Source: Circinella umbellata (lineage: Eukaryota > Mucoromycota > Mucoromycetes > Mucorales > Lichtheimiaceae). From it: DNA of 64,000 nucleotides. Made by a program: the position numbers and the translations under genes. Below the pieces are notes generated by a model. It saw only the letters and a program-made list of their open reading frames with translations. It did not search any database and was not told the DNA's origin. Below, piece by piece: positions 11,689-24,698 of the stretch; the first letter of the stretch is position 1, and every line of letters starts with the position of its first letter. Location: assembly GCA_025093555.1 (NCBI GenBank), contig JAIWNF010000029.1, forward strand, positions 186,001 through 250,000, in the 5' to 3' direction.

Positions 11689-12249
11689 ACCAGACCTCTT
11701 TTTTTTTCTGACATCATTTGTGCCTTTTAATGTATCAAAATTAAAAAACAAAGTAGAGACTAAATCTGGTGGAACTAGATCTAGTCTCGTGATTAAAAGT
11801 TACATATACTATATATTACTTTCTCACAAAGGATGAGCGCCCGCTCAATTTGTTTATTTGTGAGACGATAATCCGATAACTCGTACAAATGTAAATAATT
11901 CACGTGAGTCCCTCTAATAGATATGAGCAACAAAGTACAAGATGTCTGCATTCAGGTTGATCGTAATGTTCTGTGTTGTATCGATCGAGACTCTTTATCT
12001 CCATGCATTTATTATTATTGTTATGAGAAGATCGCGGAATAAAACGCACGTAGCATAGATGACTTGACAATTATATAGTATTACTCTTTTACAAATTATA
12101 CATATTACTTTTACCGGCTTCTTTATCCTTTTTTGAAATTTATTTCTTTTTTTATTACTAGAAAACAATCCTCTTTTTCTATTACTGTAGCCTGACAACA
12201 CAAAGCAAAATGAATACAAAAAACGGATTATTAAGGAATTAAAAATTGG

Positions 12250-12256
12250 TATAAAA
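12250..12256 (+). promoter_or_regulatory. TATA box of subtilase A'
   Basis: TATAAAA followed by a CT-rich run, about 106 bp before the ATG of A'. Position and flanks are kept in B' (22540-22547). Confidence 0.6.
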
Positions 12257-12361
12257 CCACACTTTTTTTTCTCTGTTTCTCTCTCATCTTACTTTTTCAA
12301 CCTTAACTCCTTCCTTTCACTACATTATTCCAATTGCTACTGTAGAACGTTTTTATTGAAA

Positions 12362-14012
12362 ATGAAATTCATATCCCTTTCGTGTTTTGCAGTATTGGTG
12401 CTGGGCACCGTTACATCTGCTGCTCCAACTGGACAGCGTAAAACTCAAAACTATATCATTCAATTGAATAAAGATGCCGCTGTTGATGACTGTAAGAATC
12501 CACAAAGAAATAAAAAAATGAATAATTCGTTACTACGTGCAAAAATAGTAACCGGTTGCATTAACTATCAAATATTTATTCTTATATTAAACACGCAAAC
12601 AAACAATCGAAATACCATGCGATCATTATATATAAATTTATAGTTATTCCCAAGTTTATCAGCGACACCACCAAATTATTCGGTGATCTTTTCGAAGAAT
12701 TAGGCGAAAAGTTCGAGGGTGTGGACAGTCAAGCTAATGATCCAATGGGTAACAGCAACATCCGAGTACTTAAATCGTTTGATGTCGCTGGTAACTTCAA
12801 AGCTCTTGGTGTCTCACTTGCAGATAATCGTATTGTGGAAAGAATCTTGAAGGGTTTCTCTGAAGTTGTTACAATTGTTCCCGATGAGATCATTCAATTT
12901 GACTTGCCCAAGCCTGATCCTGAAAGCACTGTAAATATAACAAAATTTTTTTATTATTTCTATTGTTGACAATGAATAAAATATACTTACCTTCCTCAAA
13001 AATACGTATAAAACTATAGAAATCCAAGCGTGCAGATTCATATCTTGAACAAGCAGGTGCTGAATGGAATTTGGCACGTATTTCGCAGCGCGAATCTGCT
13101 TTGACTCAACCCTACATTTACGATTCACGTGGCGGGTATGTTCTTTCTTCTGTCTGAATTTTATACATCATTAGAAAAAATGATTTTGATTTTTAAATAA
13201 CCAATTTTCTATCACATATTTTTAGCTCTGGTGTCACAGTATATGTTGTTGATGATGGCTGTAACGTCAACCATCAAGATTTCGGAGGTCGTGCTAAACA
13301 TGGTTATTCTGCATACGGTAGCCAAGATCCACTTGAAGGTGGGGGCCACGGAACTCACGTTAGTGGTATCATTGGTGGCAGCAAATATGGTGTTGCAAAG
13401 AAGGTCAACATTGTCAGTGTTAAAGTTCTCTCAAGCGAAGGTTCTGGTTCTCTCTCCAATGTGATTAGTGGTATTGAATATGTCGTCAACCAAGAGAAGG
13501 GTAAGAATCGCCCTGTCGTCGTTAACATGTCCCTTGGTGCACCTAGCTCCAGCTCTGGCGCAGCTACATTGAACAACGCTATTACAGCTGCTGTGCAAGC
13601 CGGTATTCCTATTGTCGTTGCTGCTGGTAATTCTGCATCTGATGCATGCCAACAGATTCCTGCCAATAACGCAAATGTTCTAACCGTGGGTTCCGTTAAT
13701 AAGCAAGACACAATGGACGATTTCAGTTGCTACGGTCGCTGTGTTGATGTTTTAGCTCCTGGCAGAGCTATTACTAGCACATACATTGGCGGAGTAAGTG
13801 CTATAACATCTATGTCTGGCACATCCATGGCTTCCCCCCATGTAGCTGGTGTCGCTGCTTTGTTGCTTCCTGGTTTGGAGCAAGGAATTTCACCCAGTAA
13901 TCTTTACAACGCAGTTCTCAAGATTACTACCAATAACAAGATTGGAGCCATTCCCGATTCCGCTACACCCAACAAGCTTCTTTTCAACGGTCAAAAGAAA
14001 ACTGAACTGTAA
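12362..14012 (+). CDS. Secreted subtilisin-like serine protease, copy A'
   Basis: Exons 12362-12491, 12644-12930, 13020-13135 and 13226-14012 (phases 1, 0 and 2) join to 439 residues plus stop. The protein is identical to copy A: signal peptide, I9 propeptide and S8A domain with Asp (VVDDG), His (GHGTHVSG) and Ser (GTSMASPHVAG). The ATG at 12362 is preferred over the upstream in-frame TTG because it opens a canonical signal peptide. The gene faces A head-to-head across the IR1 centre and B tail-to-tail. Identity to A extends through introns and flanks, which points to recent duplication, ongoing gene conversion between arms, or an assembly artefact. Role: extracellular protein breakdown (family knowledge). 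Confidence 0.93.
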
Positions 14013-14895
14013 AGTTAGAAGTATACTATGTTCTCTTCCCCTCCCCCCATATTTAAACCTATCCACTCAGCCATTCTTCAGCCAAGTCACTATTCCTGCT
14101 TATAATTTATTATTCATATCAGAACTTTTAGCTGCACTCTACCTCTCTATGTAATACTACGTACATTATAATATTATATTTTATTGTTACATATATTTTT
14201 ACTTTTTCAATAACGTATGATGTTCTTTGATTAATTGATCATAATCTAGGAACTACTAAGCTGCTCTCTTTTTTAATAATTCAAAGTTAGATGTTTGGTT
14301 CTTCTTTAATGTTGTAATTTCAGATTGGAAATTGACAGCCTAGTATTTTTGTAAAAGTAATCAATTTCAGCAAATTGGTGAGTGTTTTAATTAGCAGTGG
14401 TGTTCTCTACAAATATAGATTTGTTCAGCTTCAGCAGAGAGTTAGTCTTTGCATTTACTGAACTATTTTTAAACTAACTTCCTAATTTTTGTATGCATAA
14501 TAGTGATTTTTTTCTTTATACGTCGTATGTTGATTTTTGTTTTTAACGTTCGAATTACATGTCGAAAAGGAAAGGAAACGCTTCTTTTGAGGATATTATA
14601 TTTACAATGACAAGAACAGATTAAAAATATCATGATATAAATTAATTTGAGCATTAAAACGCTTTGTAATTGAACTAGTCTTGAAACTATAATCATGATA
14701 ATGACATTCGTTGCGTCCTGCTTGGTCGCCAAGGGTACGTCACAGTCTGTTAAAGGTATTTATACAGCAAGAGGAATTTCTTTTAATATCCTCATATTTT
14801 TCAATCTTTCTACGTAATAAATAACAAAAGGATGAATTTGTTAATAATATATCAAATAAATAGCGTCCTACGTCTATTGCTTTAATACTTACATA

Positions 14896-15234
14896 CAGTC
14901 AACCCCCACCTGAGATTTCCTAATTTTTGTTGCAGAACCAAAGACTTGCAATAAACAAAACTTGATATATATTAAAATACAGCATCTCATCAATTATTCT
15001 TTGCTAGCATTTTGGGTATTTCCATATTTGGATAAAGATTCATAAGAATAATATACACAAATATAAAATTATAGTATGGCTTACTCCCGATTAGCGCAAC
15101 TCGCCCAAAAACCTTGATGCAAGTTGCAAGTTGCAAGTTGCGATTCTATTAAGTATTTTTAACATTTCCAAAAACGAATGGTGCAGAACCGGGAGATTTG
15201 CACAAACGGGAGGTGCAAAAACGGGGGTTGACTG
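14896..15234. mobile_element. MITE with CAGTCAACCCCC ends, IR1 right-arm copy
   Basis: Mirror copy of the element at 3351-3689, with the same 12-bp inverted ends and flanking TA. It was carried along by the inverted duplication rather than inserted independently. Confidence 0.8.
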
Positions 15235-16770
15235 TAGATAGATATATACAAGTGTCTCTGTATATGACAAGCAATACGTTCTTATGTGAAACAGTATTGA
15301 GAGCGTGCAAAAAAAGACTTTTCAATCTAATATCTTTCCATCTCTCCGGTTTTGATTAGATGATATAATTTCCCTTTATTTTATTTTCTAATGTACAATT
15401 GTAGTAATTCACACACCGTGGGAGGCTATCTAAAAGCTCTTAGCAAAGCTTTGCGCCAGTGCATTAAAAGTAGAATTTATATACTGATGAATTGTGTTAT
15501 TTTTCGCTTTTAATAAAGATGAAACAATAGCCTGTGGAAACAGAATGAAACTGAAAAGGTACTCTTGTCAAATAAAAGACAAACATCTGTATACGTAGGT
15601 ACATAACAAAATTAATTTACGTAGTAAAAGCATAAATATAAGTATTATATGTAGATTATCAATACCCCCAACACTAGAAATTATAAAGTAAATTGTCAAC
15701 CATGATAATCAACCATGAATCAACCCGTGATTAATACTCTTTTTTTTATAAACTGTGAAAAATCTTTTTATTGCTACAGTATAATTACGAAGTGATCAAT
15801 TAAGTTTCTTATGTATTAAACTGCTTAAATTATTTATTGAATGAATGTCCCACCGATTCGGGCTTTTTATTATTATCACTACATATGCCACATAAATATC
15901 TTGGACCAAATAAGCTTTTGGAATGTTCTTTTCTAATTAACTTATCAATAAACTGATATCCGAAGATAAATGCCAATGGTAGCACAGCTGATGCTATGGA
16001 ATTACCACCTGAACATGGTTCCAAAAAATTAATGGCAGTTAAAAACATCCGTCAACTGCATCATTTAAAGGGTTATGAGGAAAGATAATTGAATAATAAC
16101 AATAACGATATAACGATATAACGATATAATGTAACAGTCTTCTTTCTAAATCATTAATCACATAACGCACTCCCACAAACATGTGCAGCATGTTCAGATA
16201 CGAATTTAGACACACATTCACAGCGATAACCACAATTGAAATCTATCCATTTTTCTCACTTTATTTTTTATATTTTAGTTTAATATTTCTGTTGGCCCCT
16301 TCCTTTTGCCCACACATAACTTTTTACGTATTTATATTCATACCATTGTGTTCATAATAATAATAATAGTAATTTAATATATTTATCTGCTACCATATTT
16401 GTTATTACAATGTTTATGTACAGAATGTAGAAGAATAAATTTACCACGAAACAATCTTCATTGTAAGTAGAGAACCACAGACAGTGTAATTATATCTTGA
16501 ATCTTCTTCTACAAAACACAAAATTATAAAAAGCTTACCACCCATTTGTATTAAGCTGTTGTAAAAATTACGTGTAATTTTTACTTTTACTGAAAGGTTT
16601 AAGATACGTATATCATAAGTAATATTATTAAAAGATATGATTACTACATTAAAAACAGATATTTTTTTCTCCAAAACGATTTATAAAATAATATGTCGTC
16701 GAGCTTCAAATAGAGACAGACAACCGTCTACAGTTTTATTTTTTCGCAGATATTAATTAGTTATTGTATA

Positions 16771-19700
16771 TAATTTGACTTGTAATAAGTGATATACTTT
16801 TAATAATTGTCTTTATTTTATGACACGTAACCAACCTAAAAATGAAATAAAATAAAATCATGACATTACTATTTTTGTACACTAAGCTTAATCACATAAG
16901 ATTCAATTTTTCTTTACTACCATTTGGTATCTCGATTATAAGCTGTTGTTAATAAACCAGAAGCAAAAGTAAAATAATAAATAAAAGACACATATTTTGT
17001 TTTTATTAAAACACTTTGCGCAGCAAGAAATATAACATAAAGTAATATTGAGAAAAGAAAAATAATGAACTTCTATCTTTACTGCTCAGTTTTCTTTTGA
17101 CCGTTGAAAAGAAGACTGTTGGGTGTAGCGGCATCGGGGATGGCACCAATCTTGTTCTTGGTAGTAATTGCGAGGACTGCGTTATAAACGTCGGTGGGAG
17201 CGACACCTTGACCCAAACCAGGAAGCAACAAAGCAGCGACACCAGCTACATGGGGAGAAGCCATGGATGTACCAGACATAGTTGTTATAGCACTCGTTCC
17301 ACCAATGTATGTACTGGTAATATCTCTACCAGGAGCTAAAACATCAACACATTGACCGTAGCAACTGAAATCATCCATTGTGTCTTGCTTATTAACGGAA
17401 CCCACGGTTATAACATATCTGTTATTAGCAGGAACCTGTTGGCATGCATCAGATCCAGCATTACCAGCGGCAACGACCATAGGAATACCGGCTTGCACAG
17501 CAGCTGCGATCGCGTTGTTCAATGTATCCGCGCCAGAGGTAGAGCTAGGTGCACCAAGTGACATATTGACGACAACAGGACGATTCTTGCCCCGCTCTTG
17601 GTTGGCGACATATTCAATACCACCGATCACATCTGAGAGAGAGCCTGAACCTTTAGCTGTAAGGACTTTAACACTGACAATGTTGACGTTCTTTGCAACA
17701 CCATATTTGCTGCCACCAATGATACCACTAACGTGAGTTCCGTGGCCCCCACCTTCAAGTGGATCTTGGTTACCGTATGCAGAATAACCATGTTTAGCAC
17801 GACCTCCGAAATCTTGATGGTTAACGTTACAGCCATCATCAACAACATATACTGTGACACCAGAGCTAAAAATATGTAATAAAAAATTGGTTATTTAAAA
17901 ATCAAAATCATTTTTTTTAATCATGTATAAAGTTCAGACAGAAGAAAGAACATACCCGCCACGTGAATCGTAAATGTAGGGTTCAGTCAAAGCAAATTCG
18001 CGGTGGGAAATACGTGCCAAATTCCACTCAGCACCTGCTTGTTCAAGATATGAATCTGCACGCTTGGATTTCTATGATTTTATATTGTTTACAAAGGTAA
18101 GTATTTTTCATTGATTGTCATTCATAGCAAGAGATAAATAATCCTTTTTATATTTACGTACAGTGCTTTGCGGATCAGGCTTGGGCAAGTCAAATTGAAT
18201 GACTTCATTAGGAACAATAGTAACAACTTCAGAGAAACGCTTCAAGATTCTTTCCACAATACGATTATCTGCAAGTGATACATCAAGAGCTTTGAAGTTA
18301 CCAGCGACATCAAACGATTTAATTACTCGAACGTTGCTGTTACCCATTGGATCATTAGATTGACTGTCCACGCCCTCGAACTTTTCGCCTAATTCTTCGA
18401 AAAGGTCACCGAATAATTTTGTGGTACTGTTAATGAACTTGGGAATAACTATATATTTGATAGATAATAATGGCATAATATTTGGATTGTTTAGTTACGT
18501 GTTTAGTATATGTATGAATGCAATTTTTAATAGTTAACCCTACTAGTTACTATTTTTGTAATTTTTTTTTTCATTTTTCCATGTTCTTACAGTCATCAAC
18601 AGCGGAATCTTTATTCAATTGAATGATATAGTTTTGAGTTTTACGCTGTCCAGTTGGAGCAGCAGATGTTATGGTGCCCAGCACCAATACTGCGAAACAG
18701 GAAAGGGATGTAAATTTCATTTTGAATAAAAAAGCTCTACAAGAACAATTGTAATAATGTAGTGAAAGGAAGGGGTTGTTATGGTTGAAAAATGTAAGAT
18801 GAGAGGGAAAGAGAGAGAAAACAAGTGTGATTTTATATCAATTTTTACTTGCTTCGAAAATTGACTTTCTCTATTCATTTTGCTTTGTGTTGTCAGACTA
18901 CAGAACTAGAATAAGTGGATTGTTTTCTAGTAATACGTAAAAAAAGGAATAAATTTCAAAAATGGATAAAGAGGCCGATAAAAGTAATATAGTTCATAAA
19001 AGAGTAATAATATAAAATTGTTACGCCATCTATGCTACGTATGTACATTTTATCCTGCAATCTTCTCATAGCAATAATAATAAATACATTAAGATAAAGA
19101 GTCTCGATTCATACAACATAGAACATCATGATAGACCTAAGCGCAGACATTCTGTACTTTGTTGCTCAAATCGATAGAGGGACTCACGTGAACTATTTGA
19201 ATTTGTACAGGTTATCGGATTATCGTCGCACAAATAAACAAAATTTAGCGGGAACGTTATAAATATTTACCACGCGCTCATCCTTTGTAAGAAATTGATA
19301 TAAATGTAAATTGTTTTGATTTCTAGTTACAAGCCTAAATCTAGTTCCACTAGATTTAGTCTCTTTTTTGGTCTTTAATTTTGATAATCTAATAAAAAAC
19401 ACGGATGACATAAAAAAATAGAAACCGGGCTTATTTTATAACACTTGTACGCAAAACTTAAGGGAATATCCATTTACTTTTTCCAGCTTAAATTTCCATT
19501 TAACATTGCCGTGTCTGCCACCATGATTTTTTCTACCTTTGTGTTGAAGATCCCGGTCGGGACTTACGAGCAAGCAATAATAGTAGGAACAGCAAGTGTA
19601 AAAAAAACAGAACAATTTTTATTATGCAATTCTTTTTTTTATTACAAGTGTCGTCATCTTTCTTTGTTGCTGTTGCTTCTAAAGTAGAGACTATGTAGAT

Positions 19701-19977
19701 CTAGTATTTGAATTTTCCATTATCTACCATATGATTTCTATTTGTTATATATGCCAACACAGTATATCCTGGAGCTTATAATTTATAAAATACATTTTTC
19801 ATAACCTATCCATCTTCTGTACGGCATTTATAATACCTGGTCAACTATTTGGTTAGATATTATGTTTGTTCAAAAGTGAAACTAGATCCATTGTTGTGAG
19901 TGCAAAAGATATTCATAAAGATAGTGGGGCTACCAACTTTTTGTTTTTATAATCTACATTTCTCTTGTGTCTTATCA
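16771..19977. repeat. IR2 left arm (palindrome with 21400-24606)
   Basis: 3207-bp arm; position x pairs with 41377-x without any shift, and all compared stretches and frames are identical. The arm begins at the base after the end of IR1. It carries subtilase B, and its upstream part is paralogous to the upstream of copy A. Confidence 0.93.
17079..18720 (-). CDS. Secreted subtilisin-like serine protease, copy B
   Basis: Exons, complement of 18591-18720, 18162-18448, 17956-18071 and 17079-17865, give 439 residues. Intron positions and phases match copies A/A'. The ATG at 18720 opens the signal peptide MKFTSLSCFAVLVLG. The propeptide and S8A domain are intact, with Asp (VYVVDDG), His (GHGTHVSG), Asn (VVAAGNAGS) and Ser (GTSMASPHVAG). 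It differs from A at scattered sites of the mature enzyme: for example ISSTSGAD-type changes in the SLGAPSS loop, Ser to Gly before SDACQQ, and the C-terminal GLGQGVAPTDVYNAVLAITTKNK region. A distinct substrate profile is therefore possible but not shown. It is convergent with A' and divergent from B'. Confidence 0.93.
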
Positions 19978-20723
19978 TAACTAATAACTTTCCAAATTCA
20001 CAAAGTCCAGTACGTCGGGCAAACATTTTGTGCTTCAGCTGTAGGATCTCCGATTTTTTTTTTTTTTACGTATCACCAAAATAATAAATACAAGAAGTTT
20101 TCATTCAAGTCAATTTGTAAAGGAGACACAAAAGTCCAAGTTTTATTTTTATTTTTGGTTGCATGAATATTCCCCTGTATACTGTCACGTCCCGTTGTAT
20201 GATATTTAATAATTTAAAAAAACTCCGAATGAAAGATTCAAGGGAATAAAATTAAATAAAGGGGGCGGTTTTTATAACCAGCAAATTCTATTGATCAAAT
20301 AGTCGCGAAAAGAGTTTATTTCAATAAAATGAAGAAAGAGTTCACTAATTACTGGCTCGTAAGAAAAGATAGAAATCATCCTATTTATTTACAAACTACG
20401 CACGTACGTGATCGATTATTTAATTCCTTGATTTGGATCCGCCTTTGGGTAAAAACGAGTTCGCTATTAGATAAATATGAGTTTATTATAATGTAAAAGT
20501 GAATCTTATTGCATGTAAAATCGAATTTAGTTTGATGTAAGGTTGAATCAACTCCTAGGTATACTCAAATCTGATTACCGTACAAGTAAGAATGCATTTT
20601 ATTAAGCAGATGTGAACTTAATTATAATTCCTTCTGTGAAACCTTTGCGATGATTTATTCCTGGTGATAATAATTATATGATAATAATAAAAATAATTGT
20701 GGTACTTAGAAATAAATAAGACA

Positions 20724-20765
<42 letters not shown>

Positions 20766-21399
20766 TGTAGAAGCCCTCAAAAGAGCGGTGACAGTATTCA
20801 ATGGTTGCATAAATATAAATATTTATCGTTGTTTGCTTCTACTGTTAATAGCCTTATTGAGCTTGTCTAGAAAGTACCCCTGAAGGAAAATACGTTCATT
20901 TTCAACAGTCTGTTTGTGCTGCATCTTCCAACGAAATATTTTGTTCTCTAGAAAACTTTTGAACTTCCTTCACTATTATCAGCCATTTAAAGTAGTACTT
21001 TCTTTCTGATATGTAATGGTGTAGCACTTAAATATACAATCAATATGCTAACACATCTATAAAGCATTCTTTCTACTTATTTAACTTTAACATTATTTGG
21101 CTCCACTTGGTGCTATATTTTTTATTTAGGCTATCAATGCTTAGCTTTTCTTGAACAAAGCCCTCAGTTCATTATTCTTTGTCTAAGGTGACATTCGTCA
21201 CGCTATGACTAAGCTTATGCCGCGTTGTCTAAATTATTTTAATCTGCTTCTAATACTGGCAACAGTGTTAGCAGCTACTTAGTATTGTAGATTTATGTGT
21301 GATGAGGGTTGTTATAAACCGGTAAAGCGTTACCGAATGTTTTTTGCATATTGTTTACAGCATTGGAAGATATTGCCTCAATTTCTTTACTCTTAACTC
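19978..21399. other. IR2 spacer, paralogous to the distal upstream of copy A
   Basis: 1422 bp between the IR2 arms. Most of it (to about 21340) aligns, with divergence, to 7445-8780 in the IR1 arm: the LTR-like repeat (TGTCACGTCCC at about 20182), a simple repeat, and the ATAAATATTTAT and TGAGGGTTGT blocks. The spacer is thus the distal upstream region that IR1 includes in its arms, so the two palindromes have different break points. No gene was seen. Confidence 0.7.
20720..20766. repeat. AC/AG microsatellite
   Basis: Run of (AC)n directly followed by (AG)n, at the place homologous to the TA/GA run at 8149-8190 near copy A. Confidence 0.85.
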
Positions 21400-22539
21400 T
21401 GATAAGACACAAGAGAAATGTAGATTATAAAAACAAAAAGTTGGTAGCCCCACTATCTTTATGAATATCTTTTGCACTCACAACAATGGATCTAGTTTCA
21501 CTTTTGAACAAACATAATATCTAACCAAATAGTTGACCAGGTATTATAAATGCCGTACAGAAGATGGATAGGTTATGAAAAATGTATTTTATAAATTATA
21601 AGCTCCAGGATATACTGTGTTGGCATATATAACAAATAGAAATCATATGGTAGATAATGGAAAATTCAAATACTAGATCTACATAGTCTCTACTTTAGAA
21701 GCAACAGCAACAAAGAAAGATGACGACACTTGTAATAAAAAAAAGAATTGCATAATAAAAATTGTTCTGTTTTTTTTACACTTGCTGTTCCTACTATTAT
21801 TGCTTGCTCGTAAGTCCCGACCGGGATCTTCAACACAAAGGTAGAAAAAATCATGGTGGCAGACACGGCAATGTTAAATGGAAATTTAAGCTGGAAAAAG
21901 TAAATGGATATTCCCTTAAGTTTTGCGTACAAGTGTTATAAAATAAGCCCGGTTTCTATTTTTTTATGTCATCCGTGTTTTTTATTAGATTATCAAAATT
22001 AAAGACCAAAAAAGAGACTAAATCTAGTGGAACTAGATTTAGGCTTGTAACTAGAAATCAAAACAATTTACATTTATATCAATTTCTTACAAAGGATGAG
22101 CGCGTGGTAAATATTTATAACGTTCCCGCTAAATTTTGTTTATTTGTGCGACGATAATCCGATAACCTGTACAAATTCAAATAGTTCACGTGAGTCCCTC
22201 TATCGATTTGAGCAACAAAGTACAGAATGTCTGCGCTTAGGTCTATCATGATGTTCTATGTTGTATGAATCGAGACTCTTTATCTTAATGTATTTATTAT
22301 TATTGCTATGAGAAGATTGCAGGATAAAATGTACATACGTAGCATAGATGGCGTAACAATTTTATATTATTACTCTTTTATGAACTATATTACTTTTATC
22401 GGCCTCTTTATCCATTTTTGAAATTTATTCCTTTTTTTACGTATTACTAGAAAACAATCCACTTATTCTAGTTCTGTAGTCTGACAACACAAAGCAAAAT
22501 GAATAGAGAAAGTCAATTTTCGAAGCAAGTAAAAATTGA

Positions 22540-22547
22540 TATAAAAT
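22540..22547 (+). promoter_or_regulatory. TATA box of subtilase B'
   Basis: TATAAAAT followed by CT-rich DNA about 115 bp upstream of the ATG. Mirrored for copy B at about 18830-18837. Confidence 0.55.
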
Positions 22548-22656
22548 CACACTTGTTTTCTCTCTCTTTCCCTCTCATCTTACATTTTTCAACCATAACA
22601 ACCCCTTCCTTTCACTACATTATTACAATTGTTCTTGTAGAGCTTTTTTATTCAAA

Positions 22657-24298
22657 ATGAAATTTACATCCCTTTCCTGTTTCGCAGTATTGGTGCTGGG
22701 CACCATAACATCTGCTGCTCCAACTGGACAGCGTAAAACTCAAAACTATATCATTCAATTGAATAAAGATTCCGCTGTTGATGACTGTAAGAACATGGAA
22801 AAATGAAAAAAAAAATTACAAAAATAGTAACTAGTAGGGTTAACTATTAAAAATTGCATTCATACATATACTAAACACGTAACTAAACAATCCAAATATT
22901 ATGCCATTATTATCTATCAAATATATAGTTATTCCCAAGTTCATTAACAGTACCACAAAATTATTCGGTGACCTTTTCGAAGAATTAGGCGAAAAGTTCG
23001 AGGGCGTGGACAGTCAATCTAATGATCCAATGGGTAACAGCAACGTTCGAGTAATTAAATCGTTTGATGTCGCTGGTAACTTCAAAGCTCTTGATGTATC
23101 ACTTGCAGATAATCGTATTGTGGAAAGAATCTTGAAGCGTTTCTCTGAAGTTGTTACTATTGTTCCTAATGAAGTCATTCAATTTGACTTGCCCAAGCCT
23201 GATCCGCAAAGCACTGTACGTAAATATAAAAAGGATTATTTATCTCTTGCTATGAATGACAATCAATGAAAAATACTTACCTTTGTAAACAATATAAAAT
23301 CATAGAAATCCAAGCGTGCAGATTCATATCTTGAACAAGCAGGTGCTGAGTGGAATTTGGCACGTATTTCCCACCGCGAATTTGCTTTGACTGAACCCTA
23401 CATTTACGATTCACGTGGCGGGTATGTTCTTTCTTCTGTCTGAACTTTATACATGATTAAAAAAAATGATTTTGATTTTTAAATAACCAATTTTTTATTA
23501 CATATTTTTAGCTCTGGTGTCACAGTATATGTTGTTGATGATGGCTGTAACGTTAACCATCAAGATTTCGGAGGTCGTGCTAAACATGGTTATTCTGCAT
23601 ACGGTAACCAAGATCCACTTGAAGGTGGGGGCCACGGAACTCACGTTAGTGGTATCATTGGTGGCAGCAAATATGGTGTTGCAAAGAACGTCAACATTGT
23701 CAGTGTTAAAGTCCTTACAGCTAAAGGTTCAGGCTCTCTCTCAGATGTGATCGGTGGTATTGAATATGTCGCCAACCAAGAGCGGGGCAAGAATCGTCCT
23801 GTTGTCGTCAATATGTCACTTGGTGCACCTAGCTCTACCTCTGGCGCGGATACATTGAACAACGCGATCGCAGCTGCTGTGCAAGCCGGTATTCCTATGG
23901 TCGTTGCCGCTGGTAATGCTGGATCTGATGCATGCCAACAGGTTCCTGCTAATAACAGATATGTTATAACCGTGGGTTCCGTTAATAAGCAAGACACAAT
24001 GGATGATTTCAGTTGCTACGGTCAATGTGTTGATGTTTTAGCTCCTGGTAGAGATATTACCAGTACATACATTGGTGGAACGAGTGCTATAACAACTATG
24101 TCTGGTACATCCATGGCTTCTCCCCATGTAGCTGGTGTCGCTGCTTTGTTGCTTCCTGGTTTGGGTCAAGGTGTCGCTCCCACCGACGTTTATAACGCAG
24201 TCCTCGCAATTACTACCAAGAACAAGATTGGTGCCATCCCCGATGCCGCTACACCCAACAGTCTTCTTTTCAACGGTCAAAAGAAAACTGAGCAGTAA
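22657..24298 (+). CDS. Secreted subtilisin-like serine protease, copy B'
   Basis: Exons 22657-22786, 22929-23215, 23306-23421 and 23512-24298 give 439 residues plus stop, identical to copy B. It has a signal peptide, I9-type propeptide and S8A catalytic domain with the full Asp/His/Ser triad. All introns are GT-AG; the second donor is GTACGT, where A has GTAAAT, because of an extra CGTA. The gene is head-to-head with B across the 1422-bp spacer. Downstream, the arm ends 308 bp after the stop at a transposon-like end, so the gene's 3' flank is intact only to there. Confidence 0.93.
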
Positions 24299-24606
24299 AG
24301 ATAGAAGTTCATTATTTTTCTTTTCTCAATATTACTTTATGTTATATTTCTTGCTGCGCAAAGTGTTTTAATAAAAACAAAATATGTGTCTTTTATTTAT
24401 TATTTTACTTTTGCTTCTGGTTTATTAACAACAGCTTATAATCGAGATACCAAATGGTAGTAAAGAAAAATTGAATCTTATGTGATTAAGCTTAGTGTAC
24501 AAAAATAGTAATGTCATGATTTTATTTTATTTCATTTTTAGGTTGGTTACGTGTCATAAAATAAAGACAATTATTAAAAGTATATCACTTATTACAAGTC
24601 AAATTA

Positions 24607-24685
24607 CAGTAGACCATCGATTTTTTTAATGTAGCAATTTTTTCAAAAAAAGTTGTTGTACGCGGAGGTTTCAATTTGGCTGAAG
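24607..24685. mobile_element. Possible pogo-like element end at the IR2 border
   Basis: CAGTAGACCATCGATTTT follows a TA exactly where IR2 homology stops. CAGT ends after TA are typical of pogo/Tc1-type elements. The opposite end was not found, and a LINE has inserted inside, so this is a suggestion only. Confidence 0.35.
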
Positions 24686-24698
24686 TAGATATTTCACA

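Larger units (their letters stand above)
9690..16770. repeat. IR1 right arm
   Basis: Reverse complement of 1814-8895 as described for the left arm, perfect from 9690 to about 15529 in everything compared, then about 97%. It carries subtilase A', copies of the LTR-like repeat (about 10550-10995), the CTAGATCTAG hairpin (11756-11788) and the MITE. It ends at 16770, and IR2 begins at 16771 with no gap. Confidence 0.92.
21400..24606. repeat. IR2 right arm
   Basis: Exact reverse complement of 16771-19977 in all compared stretches. It ends at 24606 in TA, directly before a CAGTAGACC sequence that looks like a transposon end. Confidence 0.93.
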
